DNA from: Methanomassiliicoccaceae archaeon UBA421
GTDB taxonomy: Archaea; Thermoplasmatota; Thermoplasmata; Methanomassiliicoccales; Methanomethylophilaceae
NCBI GenBank assembly: GCA_002498365.1
Contig: DAHB01000005.1
Coordinates: 162,857 to 226,856, forward strand
DNA length: 64,000 bases
Direction: 5' to 3'
Shown here: positions 35,349-43,964 of the stretch, in pieces
How the letters are laid out: every line of letters starts with the position of its first letter
Numbering within the stretch: the first letter of the stretch is position 1
Notes under the pieces: model-generated
What the model saw: only the letters and a program-made list of their open reading frames with translations
What the model was told of the DNA's origin: nothing
The model's database searches: none
Program-made: the position numbers and the translations under genes

Positions 35349-35392
35349 TCCTGTCGGACATTAAGACAATAAACATGCCGCAGTATTGACTT

Positions 35393-36199
35393 TCAAGATC
35401 CCAATATCCGCTTAGCGTCGCTGTATATCTTCTCCGCGGGATAGGTACATGGCCATTTATCGTCCCCTTCGATTATTTTGAAGTCATAGGTCTTAGCGAA
35501 GTCTTCGGTGGCGCGGTCCATGTCCGCCCTGTCGCCCAACCCCGTGTCTATCTTCACCACGGTGTCGTATCCGCAAAGGTCGAAGATCCACTTCATCATG
35601 TCCTTGTCCCCCTCAGGCATGCCTTTGAACATATCGCTGGCGGCCATGAAGTCCTCCCAGTTCGTAGCCACTGCGGGCGTGAACAGCATCTGGCCCGTGT
35701 GAGCTTTGATAAGTTCGCGGTACTTGTCGAGCCCTCCGACGGCAACGCCGACACAGTCGTCGCATACCCTGCCGACCTGGTCTCTGAAGACGACCACCGG
35801 ACAGAGTCCTTTCTTCTTCGCCCATTCGGATATGTCCCACCCGTAGTTCCCGCACATTCCGTAATAGACTGCGATCGCTCCGCTTGAAGCCGACGCATCG
35901 GCGATCTCTTCCTCTATCTTCGCCCTGAGGTCCTTCGGCTCGGCGTGAAGACCCAAATTTAACATTTTGATGACTATGGAGAAACGCGAGGGATCGAATC
36001 TCTCAAGACCGTTGTTGAATGCCCGGCCGTCGATCTCCTTATAGGTAATTCCGTATCGGCCGAGCTTCGCCTTCAGGCTCTTCGAAGGCTCGGCCTCGAC
36101 CAGGTAGATGTCCTTGTCCTCGGTATCCTTCCGGAGGCTGTATACAAGCTCGTCTTCGAGGATCGGGCATCCTATAACCGTCAGCACCCCGCTGGTCAT
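35393..36199 (-). CDS. DUF1638 family protein
   Basis: A 268-residue protein of DUF1638, a family mostly seen in methanogens, often near methylamine methyltransferase and corrinoid genes. The N-terminal VIGCPILEDEL and central YYGMCGNYGWD with several cysteines (CDDCVG) are characteristic and suggest a metal or corrinoid link, unproven. I use the ATG at 36199 because the TATA box at 36231-36242 would place the ATG at 36232 upstream of transcription start. No methyltransferase gene is in the window. Confidence 0.82.
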   Translation of the reverse strand: MTSGVLTVIGCPILEDELVYSLRKDTEDKDIYLVEAEPSKSLKAKLGRYGITYKEIDGRAFNNGLERFDPSRFSIVIKMLNLGLHAEPKDLRAKIEEEIADASASSGAIAVYYGMCGNYGWDISEWAKKKGLCPVVVFRDQVGRVCDDCVGVAVGGLDKYRELIKAHTGQMLFTPAVATNWEDFMAASDMFKGMPEGDKDMMKWIFDLCGYDTVVKIDTGLGDRADMDRATEDFAKTYDFKIIEGDDKWPCTYPAEKIYSDAKRILGS

Positions 36200-36230
36200 G
36201 TTTCCCGATACATTCCGGCCCGTATAAGTC

Positions 36231-36242
36231 ATTTATTTAATT
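36231..36242 (-). promoter_or_regulatory. TATA box of the DUF1638 gene
   Basis: The minus strand reads AATTAAATAAAT about 32-43 bases before the ATG at 36199, which helps choose that start over the one at 36232. Confidence 0.45.
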
Positions 36243-36263
36243 CGCATAGGCGAGACGGCAACA

Positions 36264-36273
36264 GTTTTTATTG
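36264..36273 (+). promoter_or_regulatory. TATA box of the cyclophilin gene
   Basis: The motif gtttttattg is centred about 26 bases before the ATG at 36294, predicting a leaderless transcript for cyclophilin and the marker 8 gene behind it. Confidence 0.4.
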
Positions 36274-36293
36274 CACGGTATGTATCAGCGTTC

Positions 36294-36773
36294 ATGACCA
36301 ACGTTACATTGCACACGAGCATGGGCGACATCACTCTGAAACTCTACACCGACATGCCGATAACCACCGGTAATTTCATCAAATTGGCCAAGAAAGGCTT
36401 CTATGACGGGATCGTCTTCCACAGGGTCATCGACGGCTTCATGGTCCAGTGCGGCTGCCCTCAGGGCACCGGGACCGGGGGGCCGGGATACACGATCGAG
36501 GACGAGTTCGGCAAGGGCCACTCCAACGTCCGCGGGACGATCGCCATGGCCAACACCGGACGCCCCAACACCGGCGGGAGCCAGTTCTTCATCAACATGG
36601 TGGACAACTCCTATCTCGACAAAGAGAACAAGTCCACACCGTACGCCCACCCGGTCTTCGGCGAGGTCGTCAAGGGCATGGACGTCGTCGACGCCATCGG
36701 CAAGGTGAAGACGGGAAAGAACGACCGCCCCGTCAAGGACGTCGTCATACAGAGTGTCGAAGTTTCGGAATGA
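36294..36773 (+). CDS. Cyclophilin-type peptidyl-prolyl cis-trans isomerase
   Basis: A 159-residue single-domain cyclophilin speeding proline isomerisation in protein folding. The active-site Arg and Phe are in FHRVIDGFMVQCG (about residues 42-54), and GGSQFFINM is the conserved inner segment. There is no signal peptide, so it is cytoplasmic. Its stop overlaps the start of methanogenesis marker 8 as ATGA. Confidence 0.94.
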   Translation: MTNVTLHTSMGDITLKLYTDMPITTGNFIKLAKKGFYDGIVFHRVIDGFMVQCGCPQGTGTGGPGYTIEDEFGKGHSNVRGTIAMANTGRPNTGGSQFFINMVDNSYLDKENKSTPYAHPVFGEVVKGMDVVDAIGKVKTGKNDRPVKDVVIQSVEVSE

Positions 36774-37600
36774 ACATGTCCAGACACGTCACCGAGTGCC
36801 TCGGGAAGACCAGGGTCGTCGTGGAAGACGGCAAGATAGTAGAAGTGGGAGAGCCTCGGATCAAGAAGTGCCCGCTGTTCGGAAAGCACCGCGGTATCGA
36901 CGAGTTGAACGCCGGGTCCGTACGCGACAACATAGAATTCCGCATGCAGGACTTCGGTCTCTTCTCCGAGGACCGGAAGGTGAGGATGCCGGACTTTCTC
37001 TCCTTCGGAATATCCGAGATACTGGGCACGGCGCTTAAACACGGGGCGATCGATGCCGCGGTCATAGCGGCCGACGGATGCGGCACCGCCGTGGTCACGG
37101 ACCCAGAGATCGTCCAGGGACTATGCGGCCGCATATCGGCGATAATCGAGACGTCTCCGATCGAGACGGTGATCGAAGCCGTGGGAAGGGACATGGTCCT
37201 GGACCCGGAAACGGCAGAGATAGACATGCTCGCAGGTCTTGAAAAGGCATATTCCATGGGCTTCCGTTCTGTAGCCGTAACGGTATGCGGAGCGGACGAC
37301 GCCCTGAAGACGAGAGACTCCTACGGGTACAGCGCGGTCATAATGGCCGTCCACACGACCGGCACATCTTACAGGGATGCCGTCACGCTTTTCGATAACT
37401 GCGATGTGATCACCGCATGCGCCTCCGCGACGATACGCCAGGAGGCTAAGTCGAGGAACGTTATCACTGCAGGGAACAAGGTGCCGATATACGGCGTGAG
37501 CGAGAAGGGCAAGGAACTGGTGAGCCTCAGGCTGAAGGAGATCGGAAGGGGGCCCTGGACCGGAAACCCGCCCGAAGACCCTCCTTACCCGCTCATCTGA
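36770..37600 (+). CDS. Methanogenesis marker protein 8 (DUF2099)
   Basis: A 276-residue protein of DUF2099, restricted in practice to methanogens and used as a genomic marker of methanogenesis. Conserved segments include IKKCPLFGKHRGID near residue 32, AADGCGTAVVTDPEIVQG in the middle, TVCGADDA and NCDVITACASATIR. The several cysteines hint at metal binding; the biochemical role is unknown. The ATG overlapping the cyclophilin stop is used; a second ATG two codons later is equally possible. Its 3' end overlaps the convergent PIN gene by eight bases. Confidence 0.88.
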   Translation: MNMSRHVTECLGKTRVVVEDGKIVEVGEPRIKKCPLFGKHRGIDELNAGSVRDNIEFRMQDFGLFSEDRKVRMPDFLSFGISEILGTALKHGAIDAAVIAADGCGTAVVTDPEIVQGLCGRISAIIETSPIETVIEAVGRDMVLDPETAEIDMLAGLEKAYSMGFRSVAVTVCGADDALKTRDSYGYSAVIMAVHTTGTSYRDAVTLFDNCDVITACASATIRQEAKSRNVITAGNKVPIYGVSEKGKELVSLRLKEIGRGPWTGNPPEDPPYPLI

Positions 37601-37952
37601 CGTCGATTACCAGATGCGTTCCGGAGCGGAGGTACATGACCGGCACCCCGGCGTTCCTCAGCTTTCTCCTGAGCTCCTTGTCGTTGGTCAGCACATAAGC
37701 TTTGGTGCGCTGTGCCAGCTCGATGACCGCCGCGTCTCCGGAAGATTCCGTCTGCACTATCTCGTAACGCCTTGCCAGTTCGAGCGCCACAGCGGAGAAC
37801 TTGTGCTCCAGCCGTTTGAGCTCGCCGATGATCGGCCCCGGGACGATGAAATGTACGTCTCCGAGGACCTGGCGGACGGCCAGGTCGAGGTTCAGTTTCA
37901 CCTCGAAGGGCATCAGAAGCGCGTTCGTGTCTAAAATGACGTTCGTGGCCAT
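37593..37952 (-). CDS. PIN domain ribonuclease-like protein (Fcf1/VapC9-like)
   Basis: A 119-residue PIN-domain protein. The first catalytic Asp is in ILDTNALLMP (residue 8); later acidic residues lie in GELKRLE and VLTNDKELRRKL. No antitoxin gene is adjacent. It follows aIF2-gamma by 4 bases, a placement common for the archaeal Fcf1-like PIN proteins, whose relative Utp24 cuts pre-rRNA. A processing nuclease is thus more likely than a toxin. Confidence 0.82.
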   Translation of the reverse strand: MATNVILDTNALLMPFEVKLNLDLAVRQVLGDVHFIVPGPIIGELKRLEHKFSAVALELARRYEIVQTESSGDAAVIELAQRTKAYVLTNDKELRRKLRNAGVPVMYLRSGTHLVIDVR

Positions 37953-37956
37953 AGGC

Positions 37957-39198
37957 TCACTGTTCTACGATTCCGTATCCGATGAGCCTCCACTTGTTGG
38001 AGATCCTTCTGGATATTGCAACCCTCTGACCGGGCATGACGCACACGGGTATCTTCAGTACCACGTCGGCGGAACCGCTTCTGGCGCTCTTTACCACGCC
38101 TACGGTGGTCGCGGTGCCCACGCTGAGCATGAGGGGTTCGTTGCTCTTGATCTCTTCGACGCTCAGTTCGGACGAAGAACCGACGACGCGTTCCATAAGG
38201 ACGGTCTGCATCGTGAAATCGCTGACGACCGCGGGAAGGTTCCCGGGGGTTCCCAGCATTGTGCCGGTGAGGCCGTCGGACTTGGTTATCGAAGGATCGA
38301 GCTCGGTACCGATCGCGATGAGCCCTCCGGGCTCCACGCTGTCGACCATCCGTCCGCCTGCCTCGAGCGATGTGATGTCGGCGGCAATCTTCTCGTAGGT
38401 CATCTTTCCGGCGACCTCGACCCTTCTGCCTGGCACGATCTCTACCCTGTCTCCGATCTTGAGCCTGCCCTGTATAAGGGTGCCCCCTATGACGCCTCCT
38501 CTGAGCTCCTTGGGTTTGGCGCCGGGCGAGTTGATGTCGAAAGAACGCGCCACGTGCATGAGGGGAGCGGATTCGGTGTCCCTGGTGATCTTGTGTATGA
38601 TGTGCTTCTGGATAGCCTCGATGAGCATGTCGATGTTCACGCCGTGGTTCGCGGATATGGGGATGATCGGCGCGTTCTCGGCGACCGTGCCCTTGACGAA
38701 GGCCTTGATCTCCCTGTAGTTCTCCAGGGCCTGTTCCTTCGTTACGATATCGATCTTATTCTGAACGATCACGATGTGCTCGATCCCTATGATCGAGAGA
38801 GCCATCAGATGCTCTTTGGTCTGGGGTTGCGGGCAGTGCTCGTTGGCGGCCACCAGAAGCAACGCGCCGTCCATTAGGGCGGCGCCGGAAAGCATCGTGG
38901 CCATCAGGGTCTCGTGGCCGGGGGCGTCGACGAAGGACACCGCCTGAAGGAATTCGGCCTCGGAGCCGCAGTTCTTGCATGTCTTCTCAGTGCCGTAGGC
39001 CGCTACACCCTGGCACTGGGGGCATTTGTAGAATGCTACGTCAGCATATCCGAGGCGTATGGATATCCCTCTCTTCACCTCTTCGGAGTGGCGGTCCGTC
39101 CAGTCTCCGGAAAGCGCTTTGGTCAGCGTGGTCTTTCCGTGGTCGACGTGACCGATCATCCCGATGTTCGCCTCGGGCTGCCTGGGGACCTTCATCAT
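37957..39198 (-). CDS. eif2g: Translation initiation factor aIF2, gamma subunit
   Basis: A 413-residue GTPase that carries initiator Met-tRNA to the small ribosomal subunit. The G1 motif GHVDHGKT is at 16-23, DAPGHE is G3 and NKID is G4. A zinc knuckle (CPQC, then CKNC) is inserted near residues 58-78, as in archaeal aIF2-gamma. Two beta-barrel domains follow. The start overlaps the S6e stop by four bases. Confidence 0.97.
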   Translation of the reverse strand: MMKVPRQPEANIGMIGHVDHGKTTLTKALSGDWTDRHSEEVKRGISIRLGYADVAFYKCPQCQGVAAYGTEKTCKNCGSEAEFLQAVSFVDAPGHETLMATMLSGAALMDGALLLVAANEHCPQPQTKEHLMALSIIGIEHIVIVQNKIDIVTKEQALENYREIKAFVKGTVAENAPIIPISANHGVNIDMLIEAIQKHIIHKITRDTESAPLMHVARSFDINSPGAKPKELRGGVIGGTLIQGRLKIGDRVEIVPGRRVEVAGKMTYEKIAADITSLEAGGRMVDSVEPGGLIAIGTELDPSITKSDGLTGTMLGTPGNLPAVVSDFTMQTVLMERVVGSSSELSVEEIKSNEPLMLSVGTATTVGVVKSARSGSADVVLKIPVCVMPGQRVAISRRISNKWRLIGYGIVEQ

Positions 39199-39596
39199 TT
39201 CTCCGCGGGAGCTTCGCCGGAGGCGAAGGTCTCCTCAACCGATTTAGGTCCGTACTCTGCGATGGCCATGTTGATCTGAACTATTTCGGCAGAGATAGCG
39301 GAACCGCGGACCGCGGTCCTCTTCCTCTCTCCCGGATATTTCTCGTGGAATCCGAGCCCGTCCGAAAGAAGGAGCTTTCTCTTCCTCGGTCCGGGAAGGT
39401 CCTTTCTCATCGGAGTACCGTTGCTGTCGCTTCCGCCTGTGATCTTGAGCTTGTAACCGGGGAGCCCTACGAAAATTCCGTCGACGACCTCTCCGATGTT
39501 TTTACCAATCAGAGAGTTCGCGTGGTGGCCCGACACGGCAACATTGTAAGATTTGCCTGTCTTAACGTCATTCACGATAGTTTTGAAGTCTACCAT
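39195..39596 (-). CDS. rps6e: 30S ribosomal protein S6e
   Basis: A 133-residue archaeal S6e. LPGYKLKITGGSDSNGTPMR is the diagnostic S6e segment, followed by a basic RKRKLL stretch. It is first of rps6e-eif2g-PIN, a conserved archaeal order, and has a clear TATA box 35-44 bases upstream with AGGTG between. Confidence 0.95.
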   Translation of the reverse strand: MVDFKTIVNDVKTGKSYNVAVSGHHANSLIGKNIGEVVDGIFVGLPGYKLKITGGSDSNGTPMRKDLPGPRKRKLLLSDGLGFHEKYPGERKRTAVRGSAISAEIVQINMAIAEYGPKSVEETFASGEAPAEK

Positions 39597-39630
39597 TTGA
39601 ACACCTGTAGAACCGCCTTAGCCTAGCAAT

Positions 39631-39640
39631 GCTTATATAG
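39631..39640 (-). promoter_or_regulatory. TATA box of rps6e-eif2g
   Basis: The minus strand reads CTATATAAGC here. Initiation about 25 bases downstream leaves a short leader containing an AGGTG ribosome binding site at 39602-39606. Confidence 0.55.
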
Positions 39641-39704
39641 TTTCCTATATGGGAAATCTCCTCGGCATCGACCTGGTCACGCAGTCTGGGACCTTGGACG
39701 GAGG

Positions 39705-40778
39705 TCAGGCCTTCCCCGAGGGGCCGACGGGGCGCCTCCTCTTGCGGACCGCCAGAAGCTTTGTGAGACGGGATTTGAACTCGTCGATCGACGCGACGGT
39801 GCTGGGGTCCACGCCCGAAATATATGCCAAATACAGTGACACATAGTCGCCTATCATCACCGACCGTATGATCTTCTCCGTGACACTCTTCCCGCGTATC
39901 TTCAGCACCAAAGGTTCCACGCCGTAAGATCTCAGGGTATCGATCGAAGCGTTGATGGCGTTCCGCTTGTACCTGTTCATCCGCTCTTCGTAGAGGAATA
40001 TAGGCATGCACTTTTCCCTGACCTCTCCCTCCGACCATCCGGAGATCTCGTTGTGGCTGAACTCCGGTATCGATCCGGAGAAGGCCATCATCTTGGAGTT
40101 TTCGTTCATCTGGCTCTTCCACCTGAGGGCCGAAGAGGCTATGTCCGTCGTAGAGTATATTATCGGCACCCTGCCGTCTATCCTGCGGGCTACCTCCCAT
40201 GCGATGCTGATGTCGCTGGAGAGCTCGTCCCTTAACGTCCTTAGCTTGGGGATGCTTTTCTGGACCGCGATCTTGGTGGACGGGTCGCCCAGAGCGTCCA
40301 TCATGTTGACCATGATGCCCAGCGTGTAACCCAGTGCGCACCTGGGCTGAAGCCCGGGGGTGATTTTGATTATTAGGTCTCCCTTCGCCTTGGCGCGCTC
40401 CGATATCTCGCCGCCCGAAGACAGCACTATTATCTGGGCGTTCTTGGCCGTGGCCTGCTCGTACATCGAAAGCGTTTCCTTGGTGTTCCCCGAATAGCTC
40501 GATATTACGACCAGCGTATCTTCGTTCACCCATTCGGGTATGTCGGGGAAGCGCTGTATCTTGATCGGGTATCTCGCCGAGTCGGCCACGCAGTCCGAGA
40601 TTATGTCCCCGCCGATTGCGGAGCCTCCCATCCCGCAGAACAGAATGAACTTGAACTTGAAATCCAGGATCAGAGGGACGTTGATGGAGTCCTCGAGGTT
40701 GTCGAGGAACGCGTAGATGTCGCCCGATATGTCGCTGGGGTCCTTCTTCAGAACGCTTGTGGCCGTGTGCTTCAACAT
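39705..40778 (-). CDS. Bifunctional phosphoglucose/phosphomannose isomerase
   Basis: A 357-residue protein with two SIS domains, of the archaeal PGI/PMI family that interconverts fructose 6-phosphate with glucose 6-phosphate and mannose 6-phosphate. The first SIS domain shows GMGGSAIGGD and SSYSGNTKETL, where the family's substrate-binding Ser and Thr lie. The ATG at 40778 shares one base with the aIF5B stop. Mannose 6-phosphate from this enzyme could feed the glycan genes further right. Confidence 0.88.
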   Translation of the reverse strand: MLKHTATSVLKKDPSDISGDIYAFLDNLEDSINVPLILDFKFKFILFCGMGGSAIGGDIISDCVADSARYPIKIQRFPDIPEWVNEDTLVVISSYSGNTKETLSMYEQATAKNAQIIVLSSGGEISERAKAKGDLIIKITPGLQPRCALGYTLGIMVNMMDALGDPSTKIAVQKSIPKLRTLRDELSSDISIAWEVARRIDGRVPIIYSTTDIASSALRWKSQMNENSKMMAFSGSIPEFSHNEISGWSEGEVREKCMPIFLYEERMNRYKRNAINASIDTLRSYGVEPLVLKIRGKSVTEKIIRSVMIGDYVSLYLAYISGVDPSTVASIDEFKSRLTKLLAVRKRRRPVGPSGKA

Positions 40779-42523
40779 CACATCCCCCAGAACATGTCTT
40801 GCTTCCTCTTGATGGCGATGAGCTCTTCCATCGCCGCCTTCTCGTCGCTGTTGAGATCCATGTTCGGAAGCTGTTTGACCGATGACTCCAGCAGGTCCAC
40901 GTAAAGCACGTCTCCCTCGTTGATCTGCCTCCCTGCGGTTACGCCTTCGATACCGACGGCGACCTCGTCCCCCTGGGACGCCTCCTTGAGCGTGTCCTCC
41001 CCCGTATGGATGCTTTTTATCCTTCCGGCGTCCCCGCCGGAGGAAGTGACGAGCTTCTGACCTATCCTGATCTTCCCCGCGATGACGCGGACGCCCACTA
41101 TGGCGGGCTTGCTGACCCTGAACGTGCAGTTGGGCAGAAGCAATATCTTGGCCGGGAACGCGAACTCGGAACGCTTGTCGGTCTCGGCCTTCTTCTTGGC
41201 CTCGTCGCGCCACAGAACGTATTCATCGATGAGCTGGTAGACTATCGGGTTTGTGAAAACGGAGATCTGCTGGTTCTGCAGCTCGGCCTCGGCGTCCTTC
41301 GACATCGTGACGTTGAATCCCAGTATGATGCTGTCGTCCCTGTCGCCGTATGCCGCCTCCACTATGTCCCTGCGTGTTATCTCTCCGATGCCGTACTTCC
41401 TTATCGGGATCTCGGCCTGCTTGGCCTCGAAGGCCAAAGCTTCCAGTGACCCGACGGCGTCGGCTTTGATCGTTATGCCGGCCTCCACCACGTCTACTTT
41501 GATCTGGGACTCCTCTTTGATCGTGGCGATGAGCGGGTCGTTAGGCCCTTTGACCACCATTATCGGCCCTCCGGCGATCGCGCCCTCCACGTTCTGGCAT
41601 GCGATCTTTACTCCCGCCGCCGCGTTGAGCTCCTTGACGGAGTCGAACCTGTCCCTGGGGTCCCGTATCTCGTCCAGGGGCTTCGGCTTCAGGATCGCTT
41701 TTATCTTCGTGATGATCGGTGCGCCCCTCGTTCCCAAGGCCACGGTGTCGCCGCGACGGAGCGTGCCCGAGTAAAGAATGATGTCCAGGGTCTTCCCGAG
41801 GCCCTTCTCTTCCTTGATCTCCAATATTGTGCCTTTTCCGGGGCCCTCGTTCTTCTCCAGCCTGGACTCCAGGAAGCGCTGCGCCAGTCCGATGAGGACC
41901 AGCATGAGGTCCTGGATGCCTTCTCCTTCCTTTGCGCTTATGGGCACCAGGGCGACGGTCTTGGTGAAATCGTCGATCCTGTCGTACCTGTCGGAGGATA
42001 TCCCCTCGTGGGACATCTGTCCTATGATGTTGTACATCTTCTCGTTGAAGACCTCCATCGTGCGTTCCTGCTGCACCTTCTCGGCCAGCACGAACGGGCG
42101 GCCTTCCACGCTGTTCCATCCCTGTATCGTGTCGATCTTGTTCATGGCGATCACGAAGGGGGTCTTGAACTGCCTCAGTATCCTTATGGATTCGATGGTC
42201 TGGGGCATCAGGCCTTCCTTTATATCTATGACCAATACGGCCAGGTCCGCCAGGGAGCCTCCTCTCGCGCGAAGGGTCATGAAGGCCTGGTGTCCGGGAG
42301 TGTCTATGAAAAGCAGCCCGGGGACGTCGAATCTCTTCTTCCCCAGGATCTGGGAGCACATCTTGTAGATATGGTCTATGGGCACTTCGGTAGCGCCTAT
42401 GTGCTGGGTTATCGAGCCGGCCTCCCTGGCCTGGACAGAAGTGCCTCTGACCCTGTCTAGAAGCTTCGTCTTTCCGTGATCAACGTGTCCAAGCACGCTG
42501 ACGACCGGTTGCCGTATTGCCAT
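40778..42523 (-). CDS. infB: Translation initiation factor aIF5B
   Basis: A 581-residue GTPase promoting subunit joining, homologue of bacterial IF2 and eukaryotic eIF5B. The G1 motif GHVDHGKT is at 12-19, followed by DTPGHQ and NKID. The long N-terminal extension of the eukaryotic factor is absent, as in other archaea, and the later barrel and helical domains are complete. No intein is present. Confidence 0.97.
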   Translation of the reverse strand: MAIRQPVVSVLGHVDHGKTKLLDRVRGTSVQAREAGSITQHIGATEVPIDHIYKMCSQILGKKRFDVPGLLFIDTPGHQAFMTLRARGGSLADLAVLVIDIKEGLMPQTIESIRILRQFKTPFVIAMNKIDTIQGWNSVEGRPFVLAEKVQQERTMEVFNEKMYNIIGQMSHEGISSDRYDRIDDFTKTVALVPISAKEGEGIQDLMLVLIGLAQRFLESRLEKNEGPGKGTILEIKEEKGLGKTLDIILYSGTLRRGDTVALGTRGAPIITKIKAILKPKPLDEIRDPRDRFDSVKELNAAAGVKIACQNVEGAIAGGPIMVVKGPNDPLIATIKEESQIKVDVVEAGITIKADAVGSLEALAFEAKQAEIPIRKYGIGEITRRDIVEAAYGDRDDSIILGFNVTMSKDAEAELQNQQISVFTNPIVYQLIDEYVLWRDEAKKKAETDKRSEFAFPAKILLLPNCTFRVSKPAIVGVRVIAGKIRIGQKLVTSSGGDAGRIKSIHTGEDTLKEASQGDEVAVGIEGVTAGRQINEGDVLYVDLLESSVKQLPNMDLNSDEKAAMEELIAIKRKQDMFWGM

Positions 42524-42577
42524 TCGAAACCATGCCCCCCACCGTCAGTTATTAAAGGGTTTCAGGAAAGGGTTTCT

Positions 42578-43033
42578 TCACTCGTAGATCCACTTATCGG
42601 AGTCGCGCTTGTATTCGACGAGCTCCTCGGGCCTGAAGAAGATAGATATCTCCCTCTGGGCCGATTCGGCCGAGTCCGACCCGTGGATTATGTTCACGCC
42701 TGTGACCATGCAGTAGTCGCCGCGTATCGTCCCGGGAGCGGACTCCTGGGGATTCGTCTTTCCCATGATGCTCCTGCATACCGCCACGGCGTTATCCCCT
42801 TCCAGCACCATAGCCAGCACGGGGCCGGAGGTGATGTAGGAGATCAGGGAGTCGAAGAACTTCTTTCCCTTGTGCTCCCCGTAGTGGAACTCCGCGGTGT
42901 CCTTGGATATCGTCATCATCTTCATGGCGACGATCTTCAGGCCCTTCTTCTCGAATCGCGAGACGATCTCGCCGCAGAGTCCGCGCTGGACCCCGTCGGG
43001 CTTGACCATCAGGTACGTTCTTTCGACGGCCAT
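42578..43033 (-). CDS. ndk: Nucleoside diphosphate kinase
   Basis: A 151-residue NDK equalising nucleoside triphosphates. The catalytic His is in NIIHGSDSAESA, and the N-terminal TYLMVKPDGVQRG is characteristic. It lies between L24e (4-base gap) and aIF5B (54-base gap) in the standard archaeal cluster. Confidence 0.97.
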   Translation of the reverse strand: MAVERTYLMVKPDGVQRGLCGEIVSRFEKKGLKIVAMKMMTISKDTAEFHYGEHKGKKFFDSLISYITSGPVLAMVLEGDNAVAVCRSIMGKTNPQESAPGTIRGDYCMVTGVNIIHGSDSAESAQREISIFFRPEELVEYKRDSDKWIYE

Positions 43034-43037
43034 GTGA

Positions 43038-43271
43038 TCACTTCTTCTCTTCGGAAGCGCGCTTCTCTTCGAACTTCAGGCGTGCAGCCTTCTCGTCCAC
43101 GGCCTTCTGGGTCCAAGCGGTCTTTCTGGGGACCCTCTTGAGCTCGACCATGTTCTTGTAGCACTTGTTGCTGTCGAAGAAAAGGACGGTTCCGTCCCTC
43201 TTCACATACATCTTGCCGGTACCGGGCTCTATTTCGGTGCCGCAGAACGAGCATTTTCTTATCTCGACCAA
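43038..43271 (-). CDS. rpl24e: 50S ribosomal protein L24e
   Basis: A 77-residue zinc-binding ribosomal protein. The first two zinc ligands are in CSFCG (residues 7-10), and KMYVKRDGTVLFFDSNKC carries a third. The C-terminal tail is Lys- and Glu-rich. It is placed between S28e and ndk. Confidence 0.95.
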   Translation of the reverse strand: MVEIRKCSFCGTEIEPGTGKMYVKRDGTVLFFDSNKCYKNMVELKRVPRKTAWTQKAVDEKAARLKFEEKRASEEKK

Positions 43272-43275
43272 CGTA

Positions 43276-43488
43276 TCACCTCATTCCCAGTTTCCTGGCT
43301 TCTCTCGAGGTCTCTCTCAGCATGAGGATGTCCCCCATCCTGACAGGACCCATAATGTTCCTGGTGATGATCCTTCCCTTGTCGCGACCGTCAAGTACGC
43401 GGACTTTGACCTGGGTGGCCTCACCGGTCATCCCGGTGCGGCCGATAATCTCTACTACCTCCGCGGGGATGCTGTCAGTGTCAACCAT
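43276..43488 (-). CDS. rps28e: 30S ribosomal protein S28e
   Basis: A 70-residue S28e with the diagnostic GRTGMTGEATQVKVRVLDG and the C-terminal LRETSREARKL. It follows L7Ae by 12 bases and precedes L24e by 4 bases. Confidence 0.96.
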   Translation of the reverse strand: MVDTDSIPAEVVEIIGRTGMTGEATQVKVRVLDGRDKGRIITRNIMGPVRMGDILMLRETSREARKLGMR

Positions 43489-43500
43489 TTCAGATCACCA

Positions 43501-43866
43501 TCATTTCTTCAGGTTCTTTGCTGCCTGGGCAATCTCTTCGCAGAGCTGTTTGCCTTTGCCTACGTCGATAATGGCGATGGAGGCTGTGGGCTTCTCGAGG
43601 CCGATCGAGTTTCCGAGCTCGGCCTTGCTGGGCACGTAGACGTACGCAACCCCTCTCTCCTCGCAAAGTGCGGGGATGTGGGCCAGGATCTCGGGCGGGT
43701 CGACGTCGACGGCCATGACGACCAATGCCGCGTCTCCGCGCTCTACGGCTTTCGTTACTTCGTTGGTTCCTTTCTTGATCTTGCCGCCGTCTCTCGCGAT
43801 CTCTGCGAGCTGGTAGGCTTTGTCAGAAAGCTCTTTCGGTGTCTCAAACTTTACAAATACAGACAT
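43501..43866 (-). CDS. rpl7ae: 50S ribosomal protein L7Ae
   Basis: A 121-residue kink-turn-binding protein that serves in the ribosome, in box C/D and H/ACA RNPs and in RNase P. KKGTNEVTKAVERGDA is the RNA-binding signature, and the segment LVVMAVDVDPPEI follows. It is first of rpl7ae-rps28e-rpl24e-ndk-infB, with GAGGTAAT shortly before the ATG. Confidence 0.97.
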   Translation of the reverse strand: MSVFVKFETPKELSDKAYQLAEIARDGGKIKKGTNEVTKAVERGDAALVVMAVDVDPPEILAHIPALCEERGVAYVYVPSKAELGNSIGLEKPTASIAIIDVGKGKQLCEEIAQAAKNLKK

Positions 43867-43940
43867 TTAGATTACCTCTTTCCGGTCAATGACCTTCATC
43901 AATCATCGGCTCTTTAGAGCAGGGTTGCTATCGGTTGCTC

Positions 43941-43950
43941 ATATAAATTA
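43941..43950 (-). promoter_or_regulatory. TATA box of the L7Ae operon
   Basis: The minus strand reads TAATTTATAT. It lies 75-84 bases before the L7Ae ATG, leaving a leader of about 50 bases with a ribosome binding site near its end. Confidence 0.5.
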
Positions 43951-43964
43951 ATTACTGGTAGGGT

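Noticed and set aside
31217..35400. Integrated element at tRNA-Lys
   Set aside because: The AT-rich acyltransferase is near a tRNA gene, but I see no integrase, no repeated tRNA 3' end and intervening ordinary genes.
37593..37952. VapC toxin of a toxin-antitoxin pair
   Set aside because: No antitoxin gene is adjacent and the place behind aIF2-gamma fits the conserved Fcf1-like PIN protein.
40779..41213. N-terminal extension of the sugar isomerase
   Set aside because: It overlaps aIF5B and lacks family similarity; the ATG at 40778 begins next to the SIS fold.
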